Below are positions 25,115-37,419 of a stretch of 64,000 nt of DNA, piece after piece. A program made the translations under genes and the position numbers. Position 1 is the stretch's first letter; every line of letters begins with the position of its first letter. Source of the DNA: Laburnicola sp. R22_1 (taxonomy: Eukaryota; Ascomycota; Dothideomycetes; Pleosporales; Didymosphaeriaceae); the NCBI GenBank assembly GCA_014281115.1, contig JACONQ010000002.1:4588001-4652000 (forward strand), written 5' to 3'. Under the pieces are notes generated by a model. It made no database searches. It saw only the letters and a program-made list of their open reading frames with translations, and was not told the DNA's origin.

Positions 25115-25640
25115 TGCTACGTACGGCCTTTTACACAGTAATTAACAACCGCAAGGAGCCAAGAAGGACTATACTCGTGTTTGTCGGAGTCCCTAGCCAC
25201 TAAAAATCCCTACCGTACAATGATGGTCGTAGCGAGGCTCAACAGAAGTCCATCTAGGCAGAAGCTCGTGTTTTCGGGGTCAACAGCTGGCAATACGTCA
25301 CAAATTTTCGACCAACACGCATTTTTCACAGGTTCCGTTGACCAGGTAGCTGCACTAGGAACTAGGGTTACGTTCCTAGCTAACTAATTATGGGCTAGCA
25401 ATGAGGGGTGGGCCAGACACGAGCCTCTGATTGGGTACCATGTGGATCGTCATGTATTCACAAGATTCCTGCAGCAAGGTACCAATGCAATCTCCGGGAT
25501 TCGTACTACAGTAAGTTCGACAGGCGGCTTTTGCCGCTCGTTCTCCAGCAGGCTCACGCACGCTCGGCATCTCACGTGGCTTGGCGAGACGGCGAATTTC
25601 GTAGCATCCCCAGATCCGACGAACCGCGGTGCTGGCGCTG
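25115..25640. other. GC-balanced 3' flank of the HPP gene, no gene seen
   Basis: Not RIPed and not AT-rich. The short open frames here are out of frame with the HPP gene or lack any recognisable feature. It may hold the HPP 3' UTR. Confidence 0.5.
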
Positions 25641-26355
25641 CTAGGTCGATGGACGAGGAATCGGTGCAATCCAGAACTTGGGATACTGCCGCTGGATGTT
25701 GTTGACTATGAGGGCACTAGCAAGAACAAGCGCCGAGGAGAGAAGCACCACTGGGAGAATGTACCATCGTAGAGCGCATATGGTGGGATCCACGCACGGC
25801 AGGAGTGCAGTGGCACCGGCGGGCGGATGCGTGGTTTTGGTCAGATGCATAACGACGAGAGCGATTGAAGTTGCCAGGCAAGCTGCGAGCCATTGCAGGT
25901 TCGGAATGCTTTCTTGGTTTGCATCCAGCTTCAAGTTGAATATGACGGAGACGATGATACCGACGAGTGCGCTGAAGAAGTGGCCGAAGATGAGAGAGCG
26001 CGGCTGTGCTAGCGGGACGTCAATGGCGCCGTAGCACAGGATGGCTGAAGCACCCTATCTGCTTGTCAGAGCGGTCGTATCAATAGCTGCGATGCGCAAA
26101 GTCACTCACGTAGGAAGCCACAATTGCAGGCACCGAGCGGGTGGTGAAGTATTCCGAACGCGTGAAGACGGCAAATAAGATGCCCAGCCCCCCGAAACTG
26201 CCGATAAATGCCCAGAAACACAGTATCAGGGTAGTAGAGGGAGGTGTTGGCTTGCCACGATATCCCAGAAAGCGGCTCATCCAGGGCGGAAGACGAGCAA
26301 GAGCGCCCTGGATGCCATGTTCTGCCCGCACGAAGATGTCTTCCGACTGCGCCAT
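25641..26355 (-). CDS. HPP-family integral membrane protein
   Basis: A small multi-pass membrane protein of the HPP family. Exons are 26355-26110 and 26054-25641 with a 55-nt GTGAGT...TAG intron, giving 219 residues. The intron is in phase: the first exon ends on Tyr82 and the second begins GASAIL. Family marks are PLAQPR (96-101), the GH/SALVG segment that follows it, and the name-giving HPP in THPPAGATAL (157-166). Hydrophobic segments lie at about 43-64, 84-93, 104-121, 135-152 and 178-199. The function of fungal HPP proteins is not firmly known; some plant and cyanobacterial relatives are linked to nitrite transport. No frame damage is seen. Confidence 0.85.
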
Positions 26356-28109
26356 TGTGACTGGAGTTGGCCTCTACGTAAACGGAGGAAATAGAGAGGT
26401 GAAGGTCAATGTGGAGGTGACAGGAAAGAATGCAAGCGATGTGGAGAAAACTTCGGCGGTGAAATTGTGCGCTAACCTGTTTTGGCTAATTGTTGCGCAA
26501 GGAGTCTCTGAACGACATTCCGCGGTAGGATTCCGCGGTAGGATCCCGCGCTGCTTGTTGGAGGCGTTCTAACGTTGTACAGGCCTTCTGGATCCTTCGG
26601 GATCCTTCGCAAGGAACAGCCGTCGGGGTTCAGGTATCTGTGAGTCACGTTTGGCCGTCCTGGAACATTCACTTCTTACGGTGACCTGAGGAGCCGTTCA
26701 AGCATGTCGTTGGGGAATGTGCACTGGAAAGTGCGGATTGTCAAGAGGGCGAATACGGTACGCTCAACATGTGAAGGGTCTCGTATTGATACCGGACCGA
26801 GCCAGGCATAAACGAGAACATACTCCGATCGTTTCCACGCAGATAGGGGAGAAATAAACGAAGTGTTGCTTCCTACCTTCCTACGTTGGAGTCGCAAGCG
26901 CCTTTCCAGTCACGTGGCCTATGCGGAGTCCTTCATTGCTTCGAATCCTCGGCATCCTTCCATGTAGGAAGCGACATGAAATATACATAAGGATGGATAG
27001 ACCTCGACTCTATCCCAGATAACTTACGACGTAGTATAGAAGTACCTCTTATTTCCCAATGTGTATTAACCGCGGCCAATAACATCGACGCTCCACTTTC
27101 CAGCATATTCACGGGGTCTAGACGCGGATACTCAGCCAATCAGGCTACTGGAGGTCTCATTCTGTTCCACTCGCCCGCGCTCTCCCTTGCAGCGCTTCCA
27201 CGATGCGGAGCCGCTTAAGTTAGTCGCTCGTGCATCACGCATGCACCAGCGGCGTTGACGCCGCATACGTAATATTTGTATCACCAAGACGGTGCATATG
27301 ATTAGAGCAGATGGAAGCGTTGGGGCCGTGATGCAGGTTGACAAGTGGCGACGACCATAATGTTCTACACTCACCGAGGCGAATAAAGCGGAACCTCAGA
27401 TGAAATAAAAGCGAGTTATCACTGAACCAAACATGTTGACCATGCAGTGGGCCAGCAAAGCACGAAAACATTAAGAAGAAGAGATTTGCTGAAATAATAT
27501 CCGTGAGAACAACCTACGCCTCTTCTTCTGGCACAGTCAGCGCCTGACTTTGAATCCTGCAGTCTTGGACCCATGTTTGGTATTCTCAGTGCCATTTTGA
27601 GCTTACGTAGTAAAACAAAAACATCAGTAGGGCTGTTTGAAGTGAAAGATAATATAAAGCCACTGCGATGCGTCGCTTATTACTGTGGAGCAGGTGCCCA
27701 GGACGTGTCGGCGGTCTCAAATGTGGGAAGTACCCGCTGCACGCGACGAGGATCAAATCCTGGCGCTATTTGGCGATTTCTGAACTTGTGTGGCAGCCGG
27801 CGCTTCGTAGCATAGGAAACTTTCTCTGTGCTGACTTGCCTATCAGTTCACTCTAATCAGCAACTGAGAGAGCGAGATGAATTTCTTGCATCACAGGACG
27901 ATGGTAGTGGAGGCGCGGGATCATTATTTTAACTACAAAAATATCTTTCGTTTTGTTCTCTCAGGGAGAGGCTAGAACTGTGGCGAGTAGGGCGCAGGAT
28001 GGTATCAACACCCCACCGAACAATATCAATCGTTGTATTTACATACTTGGAAATTCTCCCAGACTCGTTTGGCACTACATGTTCATGCCCTAGTCGTTCC
28101 GCTCCCACC
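26356..28109. other. Intergenic, no gene recognised
   Basis: 1.75 kb of GC-balanced DNA. Several open frames of 60-140 codons occur on both strands, but none has a recognisable motif or joins to a neighbour by plausible splicing. Small tandem repeats occur at about 26,517-26,550 (TAGGATTCCGCGG-type, two units) and 26,588-26,610 (GGATCCTTCG, two units). Confidence 0.5.
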
Positions 28110-29318
28110 CTAGATCAATTGTTCGATAGACTCGCCGTCTAACGCTGAATGATCCTTCTTGTTCTCGGAACCCGCATTCGTGGTCACGATAGTGTCGAGT
28201 GGGAAAGGATCATGCGTTTTCGCCCTGATCCGCTGTGTACCGATAGAATGCAAGTACGGCTCCCGGGCACTGCGAGGGCCTTTGTATAAACCGAGTAATT
28301 CCCCGATCTTCAGAAAGGCAGGCCGAAGCAATGGCAGAGATACATTCACAACACCGAGTAGTGACTGTAGAATGGAGAGGATGCCAATGGCAGCATACTC
28401 TGCAGTCACGTTCCGTAGCGCCGCCTTTTTTGCTGTCTCGATGGTGCGTATCATAATGAGAACACAGATCCTAATGCCTAATCAGCCCAATCCCGCGAGT
28501 GGAGCCGGAAGTGACTCACCTAGATCCCATTGCGAACATCAGCATAAGGCTCACTCTCTTCGCCCATGGTAGCTGCAAGCCCCAGAGGAAGGCCATTGGC
28601 ATGACAATAGTAATGGCGTTATGCGGCAAATTCTGCACGCCAGTCCATACATGTAGCCTTTGTCTATCGCCACAATGGCCACCTGGAATAGTGATGTCCC
28701 AGTTGTACGCGAAAGGCCGACATACAACAGATACAGCAATGTATATGGCAACCCAGCATGCGATGTTCTCGACGAGGAAGATCCAGCAAAAAATCGTGAA
28801 TCTACGATTTGGGAAAAGGTGGATGTAGAGAATCAGCATGGATATGCTGACGAGGGTGTTTCTGGCAGTCCATGTGAATTGTCCCACGATGAGTGACTAC
28901 CTTGGGTAATGGATGTCAAATAGTGATCAACAGCGCAGGTGGTCTAAAGGACCTTGCTGAAGGCCACAGCCTGTTCGGATTTAATGTCCTCAATATCTAG
29001 TCCGAGACCTTACACAACAACTAGCTCCATGTTAGTCTCTATGAAACTCCAGTTTCACCCACAAAGACTCACCATTGACAGTGGAACCGAACAAAGTGAG
29101 TGCAAAGATCTATCACGAATTAACTAAATCAGATTTCTGGATGCCATGATTACAGACCAGGCCTGCAAAACATGTCCAGTCACTGGCATTCATTGGGGAA
29201 CCTGTGAGTTTCCGTGCCCATACCCGCGAAGTCATTGCAGCAACGGCGAAAAGCTAGCAACTCCTCCAACGACAAGGGTTGTAATGCCAATGCGGTTGTA
29301 CGAAGGGATAAGCGCCAT
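28110..29318 (-). pseudogene. Fungal rhodopsin-domain (PTH11-like) membrane protein with one frameshift
   Basis: A seven-helix fungal membrane protein of the type often annotated as PTH11-like or SAT4. Exons are 29318-29158, 29109-29073, 29008-28953, 28896-28520 and 28470-28110, with introns of 48, 64, 56 and 49 nt. The second intron has a clear ACTAAC branch site. The homology order is clear: SRVWARK then SDWTCFAGL after helix 1, NGLGLDIED, helix 3 with SMLILYIHLFP, CRPFAYNW...GGHC, a helix near LPHNAITIVMPM, and MIRTIETAKKAAL. All splice phases agree, giving 330 residues, only if one base is restored in the A-run at 29,249-29,252 inside helix 1. As it stands the frame stops soon after. A shorter product could start at 29,235 but would lack helix 1. 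This is either a fresh pseudogene or a sequence error. Confidence 0.75.
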
Positions 29319-29362
29319 CGCGCAAAACAAGGGAAAAGAAGATGATCCGCCTGGTAATGATA

Positions 29363-29539
29363 TCAGCGTAGCCAACGTACCATAGCGGAGTACGGCCGCA
29401 ACTACGGCCGCAACTACAGCCGCAAGTACGGCCGAAGCGTGCAGTGCGCTTTTTACCTTAAAGCTAACTAACATAGCAACCGTGCACGCTTCGGCTGTAC
29501 TTGCGGCCGGACTCCGCTATGGTACGTTGGCTACGCTGA
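29363..29539. mobile_element. GC-rich foldback element
   Basis: A 177-bp palindrome-like element. The outer 29 bp (TCAGCGTAGCCAACG...) are perfectly repeated in inverted order at the right end, and similarity continues through a CCGAAGCGTGCA inner arm around a loop of about 40 bp. The left arm has three 12-bp units (TACGGCCGCAAC type, 29,391-29,426) where the right arm has one. An ATA trinucleotide flanks both sides. It lies about 45 bp upstream of the rhodopsin-domain start codon. No coding sequence; MITE-like. Confidence 0.75.
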
Positions 29540-31453
29540 ATAATATCCGTCAAAAGTTGACTGTGATAACCGAGGGAAACAAACAGGCAAGTGGGAAATT
29601 TGTACGTTTGGGCCACGCGCCATTCCTATAAATAGTGTCCTTGTGAGCCACTGCAGTTATTAAGCTGCCATACAGCATCGTACCACGGTGAAGCGAGGAA
29701 TATCTTGCTGTTCGTTCATGGCACAGTGCAGATACGTAATAGAATTTGGCATTAAGTTCAAGGGTCGGGCCTTTTAACATGCATATTCCGCAAAGTAACA
29801 AAATCGATCATGCCGGATAAAGAAATATTCCCTTAGACGAGTTTTGCGGATTGGCTGTGTTGTAGGTACCGCATGAGGAACGAAATCGTGTCATGGCTCC
29901 GGTAGAAACATAGAGTTTTGATAAGTGGGACTTTCGCGTGCCACATGCGCACATCCATGGGATGCCTGCGGTATGTACAATTGTTTCGACCCTCAAAGAT
30001 CCCAGCCGTTCCCACAGCCCCGCATATAGGTTTCCCACAAAATGCTACCTGTAATATGCAACCCCACGGAGCCGGTAATGGGCTCGGCCCTTTCCCGCAG
30101 CCTAGATATATCGCATGGATTGGCTGTGCCGCATGGATGGTTCACATAATATTCTGCCTGAGGAAACTTAATAAACACCAGAGTTGGAGATTGGTTAATA
30201 GCAAAGTTTCTTCAATCTACAAGCAGAGTTTGGGAAGGTTTTCCGAATCATGTTCAAACAAGCAAAATCGACAGCCAAGAGCGCCCACGGTACGAAGAGG
30301 TTTTCCGTGATTCATAGCTATCGACAAGGTTGATGCTTTGATGTTCTGAGATCCTGACCATGTTTAGTAGGAGGGCTGCCGCCAAGCGCAGTTGTTATTA
30401 TTCGCATCCGGGTCCCCGGAAATTAGTCTTTTTAGACAAGCACTTTTATGGGCCTTTATAAAGATTACTGGCAGTGTTGAGCCATTTTTGAAGCGGAACA
30501 CTCTCTTTCCTATTCCAGGCGACTGAACCAGAGCGACACAGGTTGCAACAGCATGCTAATCTAAAATGGGTGACTATCACAGGAATAAGAGCAGCAGAGC
30601 ACCTGCATGCATGTCGGCCTACTCTTTGAGAGGATGAATATCGGATTACCGGATGAAATCAGTCTCGATGCAAAAGTGTGGCACAGTCCGGCTTCCATCC
30701 ATACTTACTGTGGTACAGCGTTTCGCTCGTGATCACCGCCTGGCTTGACTACTATTTGGGTACCAGTAGCGTTTATTATACGGCACAACTCATTCATTTA
30801 ACCCCAATCCGCGCATCGTGAGATGAGGGACGAAGAAGTTCAAAGCGACGTTCTGTACCACCTCGAAAGATTGCTCAAGTCCCTCCCGTGCCCTGCACGG
30901 CGACTACAAAGTCTCCTCTGACGACCTTTCTTTGAATTGTTAAGTGCACAATCTCATGAGATCCCCCGCGCGTCCGATGCAGCCTGGTGGCGAAGCTAAC
31001 GCACCTGCAGCCCTTCAAGCAACCACAAACAGATGTTACCCTCCATCACGCGTTATCAAGAAAATACGGCAACTTAGAATGGCCTGACCAGGAGTAATAC
31101 CTAGCATGTCGTCTTACGCAGGGACAACAATCCTTCGTAGCTCGTTCGAAGCCCAGTCTCCCTCATTTTCTAGGATCCTCTCTGATTTCGGACCTACCGC
31201 ATCTTCAGGAAAAAAAGGTGCAAACCCTAGACTTTGTCGTGATTGCGCATTTATACACCACGCATCGCAGCAACACAAAGCGGACGAAAATGGCCGGGAT
31301 CCAGATAAGCGCCGCCACGTTCATGTATATATCCAATATCGACATTTGACGCACTATCATAAAGAATACTTCGCGCACGTTCCGTACACAGTATAACACT
31401 ATAAGAGAAAGCTATAGGTATGCTAAAAAATACTATAAATCAAAGTAAAGTAA
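29540..31453. other. GC-balanced DNA, no gene recognised
   Basis: 1.9 kb without an identifiable gene. A stretch at about 30,600-31,100 gives short plus-strand coding-like runs (for example around MNIGLPDEISLDAKVW near 30,635), broken by stops and frame changes. It may be a decayed gene, but I cannot assign it. Confidence 0.45.
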
Positions 31454-33328
31454 TAACGTACTTTGCACTCGAGTCGATCATTCCATCGAGTCGATCACTT
31501 TGCCAAGACCCCACCAAAACGTACTATCAGCAATAGTACAACGCGATGCCTCAACCACACAATAAACCACTAGCGTTAAAAGAAGCGCATATACAGCTTG
31601 CGATCTAGGCTATTAAATAAGACGCGACACTCTCTTAGCAACGCGCTACAGCCCTCTATAACGTCTCTTAAAGTACACTTAGCAACTAACGCGCTAGAAA
31701 GACGTTTAGACGCGACTACGCACCCAACAAAATAAGACTTACTATAAGAGAGAAGCAGGTGATTGTGTAGTATATACTTAACCTAGACGCGCAAGGATTT
31801 CCGCCCCGGCTTAATGCCATAAAAGATATGGGCAATTCTTTACTAGCTGCACGCCACTACAAGCCAGTTAGCCAGAGGTGGCCTTATAACTTTGTTAAGC
31901 GCTAGCCAAAGCTTTAAGTCAAGTTCAATTAAAAGTACGACTACAAGAGAGCCCTCTAGGAGGATCCTAAGGTGATACAAGGCTGGTTTCGGCTTGTAGA
32001 GAATATAAAGGCCAAGTATAGTATCCTAGATAAGGACACCTATAATTTTAACGAGTCTGGCTTTATAATAGGCATAATATTAACTAGAGTAGTAGTCACA
32101 GGCTCTAAGCGTTAAGGACGGCTAAAGCAGGTGCAGCAGGGCAATAGGGAGTGAATAACAGTTATCTAAGGCATTAACGCAATAGGGTGGTAGATCCCAC
32201 CCTTTATTATCTTTAGGGGCAAGCACTACCTCTCTGCCTAGTATAAGGAGAAGGATCTACCTTATAATTAGGTTATTGAAGTCTCTAAGAACGGCTAGAC
32301 AACAAATAAGCTTAGTCTATAATAGCTAAAGCACTTTAATAAGCATACAAAGAGGCGTACTACTAGTGGAGCACGTTTGCTTATTATTAATAGCTATAAA
32401 AGTTACAACTCGCTCGAATGTTAGGATTACTATAAAAAGAGTAATATTATTACTCTCTATATGCCTCCACATTCGTCGCACCTCTTACAGCCACTTAACA
32501 TAGGTTGTTTTGCGCTATTAAAGAAGGCGTATAGGCGCTAAGCCAAGAATCTAATGCGCAATTACATTACGCACATCACTAAAATCGAGTTTCTACCTTG
32601 CTTTATTACTGCTTTTAAGGCTTTAATTACTAAAAGTAATATTAAAGGAGGCTTTTTAGGTGCTGGCCTAGTGCCCCATAACCCAGAAGTTGTAATATCG
32701 TAGCTTAACGTCCGCCTATGTACGCCTCTACTTTGTACTATTCGCAATAGTATATAGGAGTCGCAAACTCCGCGAAATAGTATAGAACTTAGGTCGCAAT
32801 TAATGCTAGTTAAGTAGAGGATTTAAAGGCATATAGATAGTTCCCTAACTTATATAGTTAAGGCGGTAAAAGAGCTTATTAAAGGCGCTAAGCTAATAGG
32901 GCATTCTTTAGTGTTAATAACCAAACGCAACGCTAAACTTTAAGCTACTAATAAGGCCGCCACGCAACATAAATTGCATAAAAGAAAGCGAGTACAGCGT
33001 AAAGAAGTCCTCATAGCTAAAAAGGGCCAGCGGCTGGCCACTCTAAAGGAGTTTGGGGCGCGTAGTAATGGGCAAAAGGCGAAGAAGAGAGTGCGCGCTA
33101 ATAGAGGCGAATCTGCTTAATAGCGCTGTGGACGCTGCGGCAAGCCTAGGCATAACAAAACAACCTATAGGCAGCCTATAGAAGTAGATTCTAAATAGAT
33201 TGGCCTATTTAGACTATTAAAAATAGTTCGTGTTAACTCTATACTATCGTGAATAGTATAGACCTTAGTGGGGTCTTAGCGAAGTAATTAACTCGATAAA
33301 ATAATTAACTCGAGTATAAAGTACGTTA
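31454..33328 (+). mobile_element. Fot1/pogo-type DNA transposon 2, RIP-inactivated
   Basis: A 1.875-kb element including the TA at each end. Inverted repeats of about 58 bp start TAACGTACTTTGCACTCGAG on the left, and the right end mirrors this with C-to-T type changes. The transposase start is at 31,546. The frame keeps NFNESGF, GWWIPPFIIFRGKHYL, INSYKSY, MPPHSSHLLQPLNIG and a zinc-finger tail CGRCGKPRHNKTTY (33,127-33,168). The three expected catalytic Asp positions all read Asn, and many Gln/Trp codons are TAG. It is related to, but distinct from, the copy at 12,520. Confidence 0.85.
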
Positions 33329-33580
33329 AGACTAGTTTAGTAACTATTTAGGGACACTATTAAGTATATATAAATTAGCTAGCTTTTTATAGAGTTAATT
33401 ATAAGCTTTATTATAATTTATAGGTATTAAAGTTAATAATAATAATATAACGTAGTGGCTTATATATCTATATATATATAATAAAAATAACAATAATAAT
33501 AATAAAGCTAGCTAAAATTAGTATTATAAAGGTTAAACGCCTAATATTACTAACTATATAGTAGTAGAATATAAGTAGTA
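33329..33580. other. AT-rich spacer between transposons
   Basis: 252 bp of TpA-rich DNA with TAATAATAA runs. Nothing recognisable. It ends in TAGTA, the left half of the target duplication of the next element. Confidence 0.5.
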
Positions 33581-33769
33581 TATAAGGCCTCCTTATTGCT
33601 TAGGTGACTAAATAGGGACTTATGTCTCCTTTGAGCCTAGTAGGGGTTTAGATAAAAACCCCCTCACTTTAGATAAGAGTGGGTAGCGATTCGTCTTATT
33701 ATCACTTACCTTCTAATATTATCCTATTCTGCCTTATTAACTATTAGGCATTCTAGTGGCGCCCTTATA
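33581..33769 (+). repeat. 5' LTR of chromovirus B
   Basis: 189 bp, starting TATAAGGCCTCC and ending GCGCCCTTATA. It aligns without gaps to 40,357-40,545. The differences are nearly all C/T or G/A. Confidence 0.85.
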
Positions 33770-34909
33770 TTTAAATCGCTCCCTTATAGGCAGTGGTAGG
33801 ATTCTTACTACTATAATAGTAACACATAAACCTAGTAGACGCCTTGCTTCCGTAAGCTAGGAGCCAGGCGGCCTATTTAGAAACACTTAGCAGCAAGCTA
33901 GTGCTGTTAGGTAGGTAGAAGAACAAGTAAAAGAACTTATGGAGGCTACCTAATAAGAAATTAATAATGGCCCTAAGGGTTCGCGAGTCCCTTAGGAGGA
34001 GCTAAATGTAATAGAAGCTAATAGAAGGGCGGCTTATCTTATAGAACTACGAGACTAGGCGTGCAAGAAATAGGAATAATAGAAATTATAACATATTAAG
34101 AATATTTAACAATAATACAAAGCTGGCGATGTAGAAGCTCTTAATAAGCTTACTAGTATCCTATATGTGGTCACTATGGCCTTATCGTCCCTAGTAGCCG
34201 CTAAACAAAGTACCTTACCGCGACTACCTCTACTACACACCTATAACCGCAAGAGCTATCGCGATTATAATTAATAAAAGCGAAATTACGAGTTTTACTT
34301 TTTGTAAGCACCTTTTCGCTTTGTTATAGAAGATTATAAAGTTACCTTTAGTATATAGTATCTATCTAAGGACTTTCAAAGTCAATTTGAGTTGTATTCT
34401 AATTAATAACAGTAGACAGACTCTAAATAGGCTCCTACCTAGCAGACGTTAACAGAACAAATGCTTAATGCCCTGGGTACTCTATTAGAACGCTAGCAGA
34501 CAGCGTTTAAGACGATAAAGAACTACCGCCAAAGAGTAGGCCAGTCTCTAATAGACTTACTTAACCACCTTCTCTCTTTATAGGATGAAATTAAGAAGCA
34601 GAACAAGTATTATAGGGTAGCTAAATTCATAGCTTCTATAGATAATAAGCTACGCAGAGAAGTTCTGCATTACCCACCTTCTTAGAGGGAAATTCTTATA
34701 GAGGGGGAAGAGATTGCCAATTACCTTTACTAAGAGAAAGGGCGATCTGCTAAGAGTAAAGGCAAGTCTAAGAACTTATTAAAGAGGCCTAAGTTAATAA
34801 CGCCCCTCGCTAAGTTAGCTAGGCTGGCCAAATATAGTAGAAAGGAGCGTAAGGACTATAAACAGTCTACCTTAATACAGAAGGAAAAGAATAAAGATAA
34901 TCTAAAGGT

Positions 34910-34965
34910 TACTTGCTAGAACTATGGCAAGAGAGGCCATATCTCCCCTAATTGCAAGAAGGAGA
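34910..34965 (+). pseudogene. gag zinc knuckle of chromovirus B
   Basis: The frame reads C-stop-N-Y-G-K-R-G-H-I-S-P-N-C. A CCHC knuckle is recovered if the stop was Trp (TGG to TAG) and the Tyr was Cys (TGT to TAT), both RIP-type G-to-A changes. Confidence 0.75.
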
Positions 34966-35879
34966 GAAATTCAGACCTACCTTTCTATCCTAAGGACGCA
35001 TTAGAGTTCGTGGGAAAAGGCAAGGGCTAGCAGGACTAGACTCTATCCTATTAGCTGCAATTGTTAAGTATAAGGAGAATAAGTAGCTTAGAAAGCTTTA
35101 TAATGTGCTTTACCTAAAGAGGCTAACTATAATAATAGTGTAGGCTATAGTAGGGGATTTAGGCTTAGTTAAGACACTAGTTAATAGTAGCGCTAAACTT
35201 AATATAATCTCTGCTCGCTTTACAAAGGAGAGAAATCTAATAGTAATATTCTTACTAGACTTTATAGTAAAGGCGGCAAATAGTGTAAATATTACTATAT
35301 ATAGATCTATAGTTGCTAAAGTGCACCTAGTGAATACTAGAGGTTATAGAGAGACCTACTAGGTCCTATTCATAGTAGCAGACCTAAGGAAGTACGAGAT
35401 ATACTTAGGATTACTGTAGATTGCCACATATAATTCAAAACTTAACTTTCGCACAGGTTAATTGTTGTTCTAAGGAAAGTTAGGGCAGAATGCGCCTAAC
35501 TACGCCAAAGTGGCCCTTAAAGACGCGGAACAGTTTAGTTTAATAATATTAGACTTAACTATAAAATTATACGTGTGTTACATTAGCTATATAGGTAATA
35601 AAATGTCTATAATTTTAGTAGAGGCTATAATACCGTAGGTATACTAAGAGTTCGCTAATATAGCGAATAGTAATTAATTAGAGGTGCTTACGGAACACTC
35701 TACAACCAACCTAAGTATTAATCTTCTCTCTAGAGAATAACTACCTTATTAGCCCCTCTATAACTTATCTAAGGGCGAGCTAAGTGTCTTGCGTAAGTAT
35801 ATCGCAGATTACTTACAAAGAGGCTATATATAACATTTAAGATTACTAGCTAGAGCACTAATTCTATTCGCAAAAAAGA

Positions 35880-37000
35880 AGGATAGTATATTAAGGCTAT
35901 GCGTAAATTATCGCGGCCTTAATAAGATTACTATTAAGAATTGTTATGCGTTACTCTTAATTACTAAGTCCTTAGAAAGATTAGCAAAAGCGAAGTTCTT
36001 TACTAAGCTTAATATCTAAGAGGCATATTATAGAATAAGAATTAAGGAAGGTAATAAATAGAAGACAGCTTTTCGTACGAAGTACGGATAATTTAAGTAC
36101 TTAGTAATGCTGTTTAGTTTAACTAATACTCTAGCACAATTCCAGGAGAATATTAATAAAGTTCTAGTAGGACTAATTAATATAACGTGTATTGTCTATT
36201 TAGACAATATACTTATCTTCTCTAATATAGATAAGGAATACAAATAATATATAAAAGAAGTCCTCTAAAGGCTATATAAGGCCAAACTATATATTAAACC
36301 TAGTAAGTGCGAGTTTTATTAGAAAGAAACAGAGTACCTAGGCTACATTATTAGCCAAAAGGAAGTTAGGGTACATAAAGACTGTATAAAAACAATTATA
36401 GAGTGGCTACTCCCTAAGATAGTGTGCGATATTAGAGTATTTATTAGTTTTATAAATTATTACTAGATGTTTATTATAGGGTTTTTAAGAGTGGCTCTAC
36501 TCCTTACTAAACTTACTTAGGAGTCTAGTACTGCCTAGGGCAAGCAAGCTTAAAGAATGGAGGAAAGCTAACCCTTACACCTAGATGCATAGGCTAGAGC
36601 AGCTTTTAAAGAGTTAAAGGCCGCATTTATAGTAGGGCCTATATTAGTGCACTTTAAGTCTAATAGAGAGATAAGACTTAAGGTAGATGCCTTAGGTAGC
36701 GTAATATCTAGCATATTAAGCCAGAATGTGCCCAAATCTAATAGAACCCTATAATAGCAACCTATTAGTTTCTTTTTACAGAAGCTAGACAGCACACAAC
36801 TTTAATACAATACACATAATAAGGAATTACTAGCTATTAATAGAAGTGTTAAATATTAGGAATACTACCTATTAAGTATTCTATTTATTATTCTTACAGA
36901 TTATAATAACTTGCGATAGTTTATAAATATAAAGAAATTAAACTACTAGTAGGTTAGAATCTATAAGAGGCTAGCAGAGTACGATTTTATTATTATCCAC
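35880..37000 (+). pseudogene. Reverse transcriptase / RNase H of chromovirus B
   Basis: Blocks in order: [12 protein letters not shown] near 35,908, a TKLNI block, AFRTKYG near 36,068, and the catalytic box at 36,191-36,208 reading VYLDNILIFS, where the second Asp of YLDD has become Asn (GAT to AAT). It is followed by KPSKCEFY near 36,297 and RNase H with an ILTDYNNL block near 36,890. It cannot encode an active enzyme. Confidence 0.8.
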
Positions 37001-37419
37001 TAGCTAGGAAAGGAAAATCCAGCGGATAAACTATTAAGACGCTCTGACTATATAAGCGAGGCGCAACACCTAGTAAAAAAGAAAACAGGGCTTATATAGA
37101 GCCTTTGGGAACATTATTAAGTAGGGATACTTTTAATAAACTAACTACCCGATTAATTAGTGCAATTACAAGATCCTAACAAGTGGCACCCTAGGAATAA
37201 AGACGGCTAAGAAGGCGCGAACCTAGGAGAGTAATTGCGAAAGAGCTAATATTATTAACAGAGGTTAGCTCTAAATCTAACTTAGAGATTAAAGATAAAG
37301 TTAAGGCTCTAGGAGAATCTTAGTCCTAATAGTTAGGCGAGGAGTCGCCAGAAGAAGGCGTAATAGTGTAGAATGGAATTAAGGTGCTTATAACAGGTGC
37401 GGAGAAGGCGAAGGCTCTC

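Noticed and set aside
25388..25669. 93-codon minus-strand open frame downstream of HPP
   Set aside because: Out of frame with the HPP C-terminus, no motif, and no splice link needed because HPP ends at 25,641.
36568..36795. 75-codon minus-strand open frame
   Set aside because: Antisense to the RNase H region of chromovirus B.
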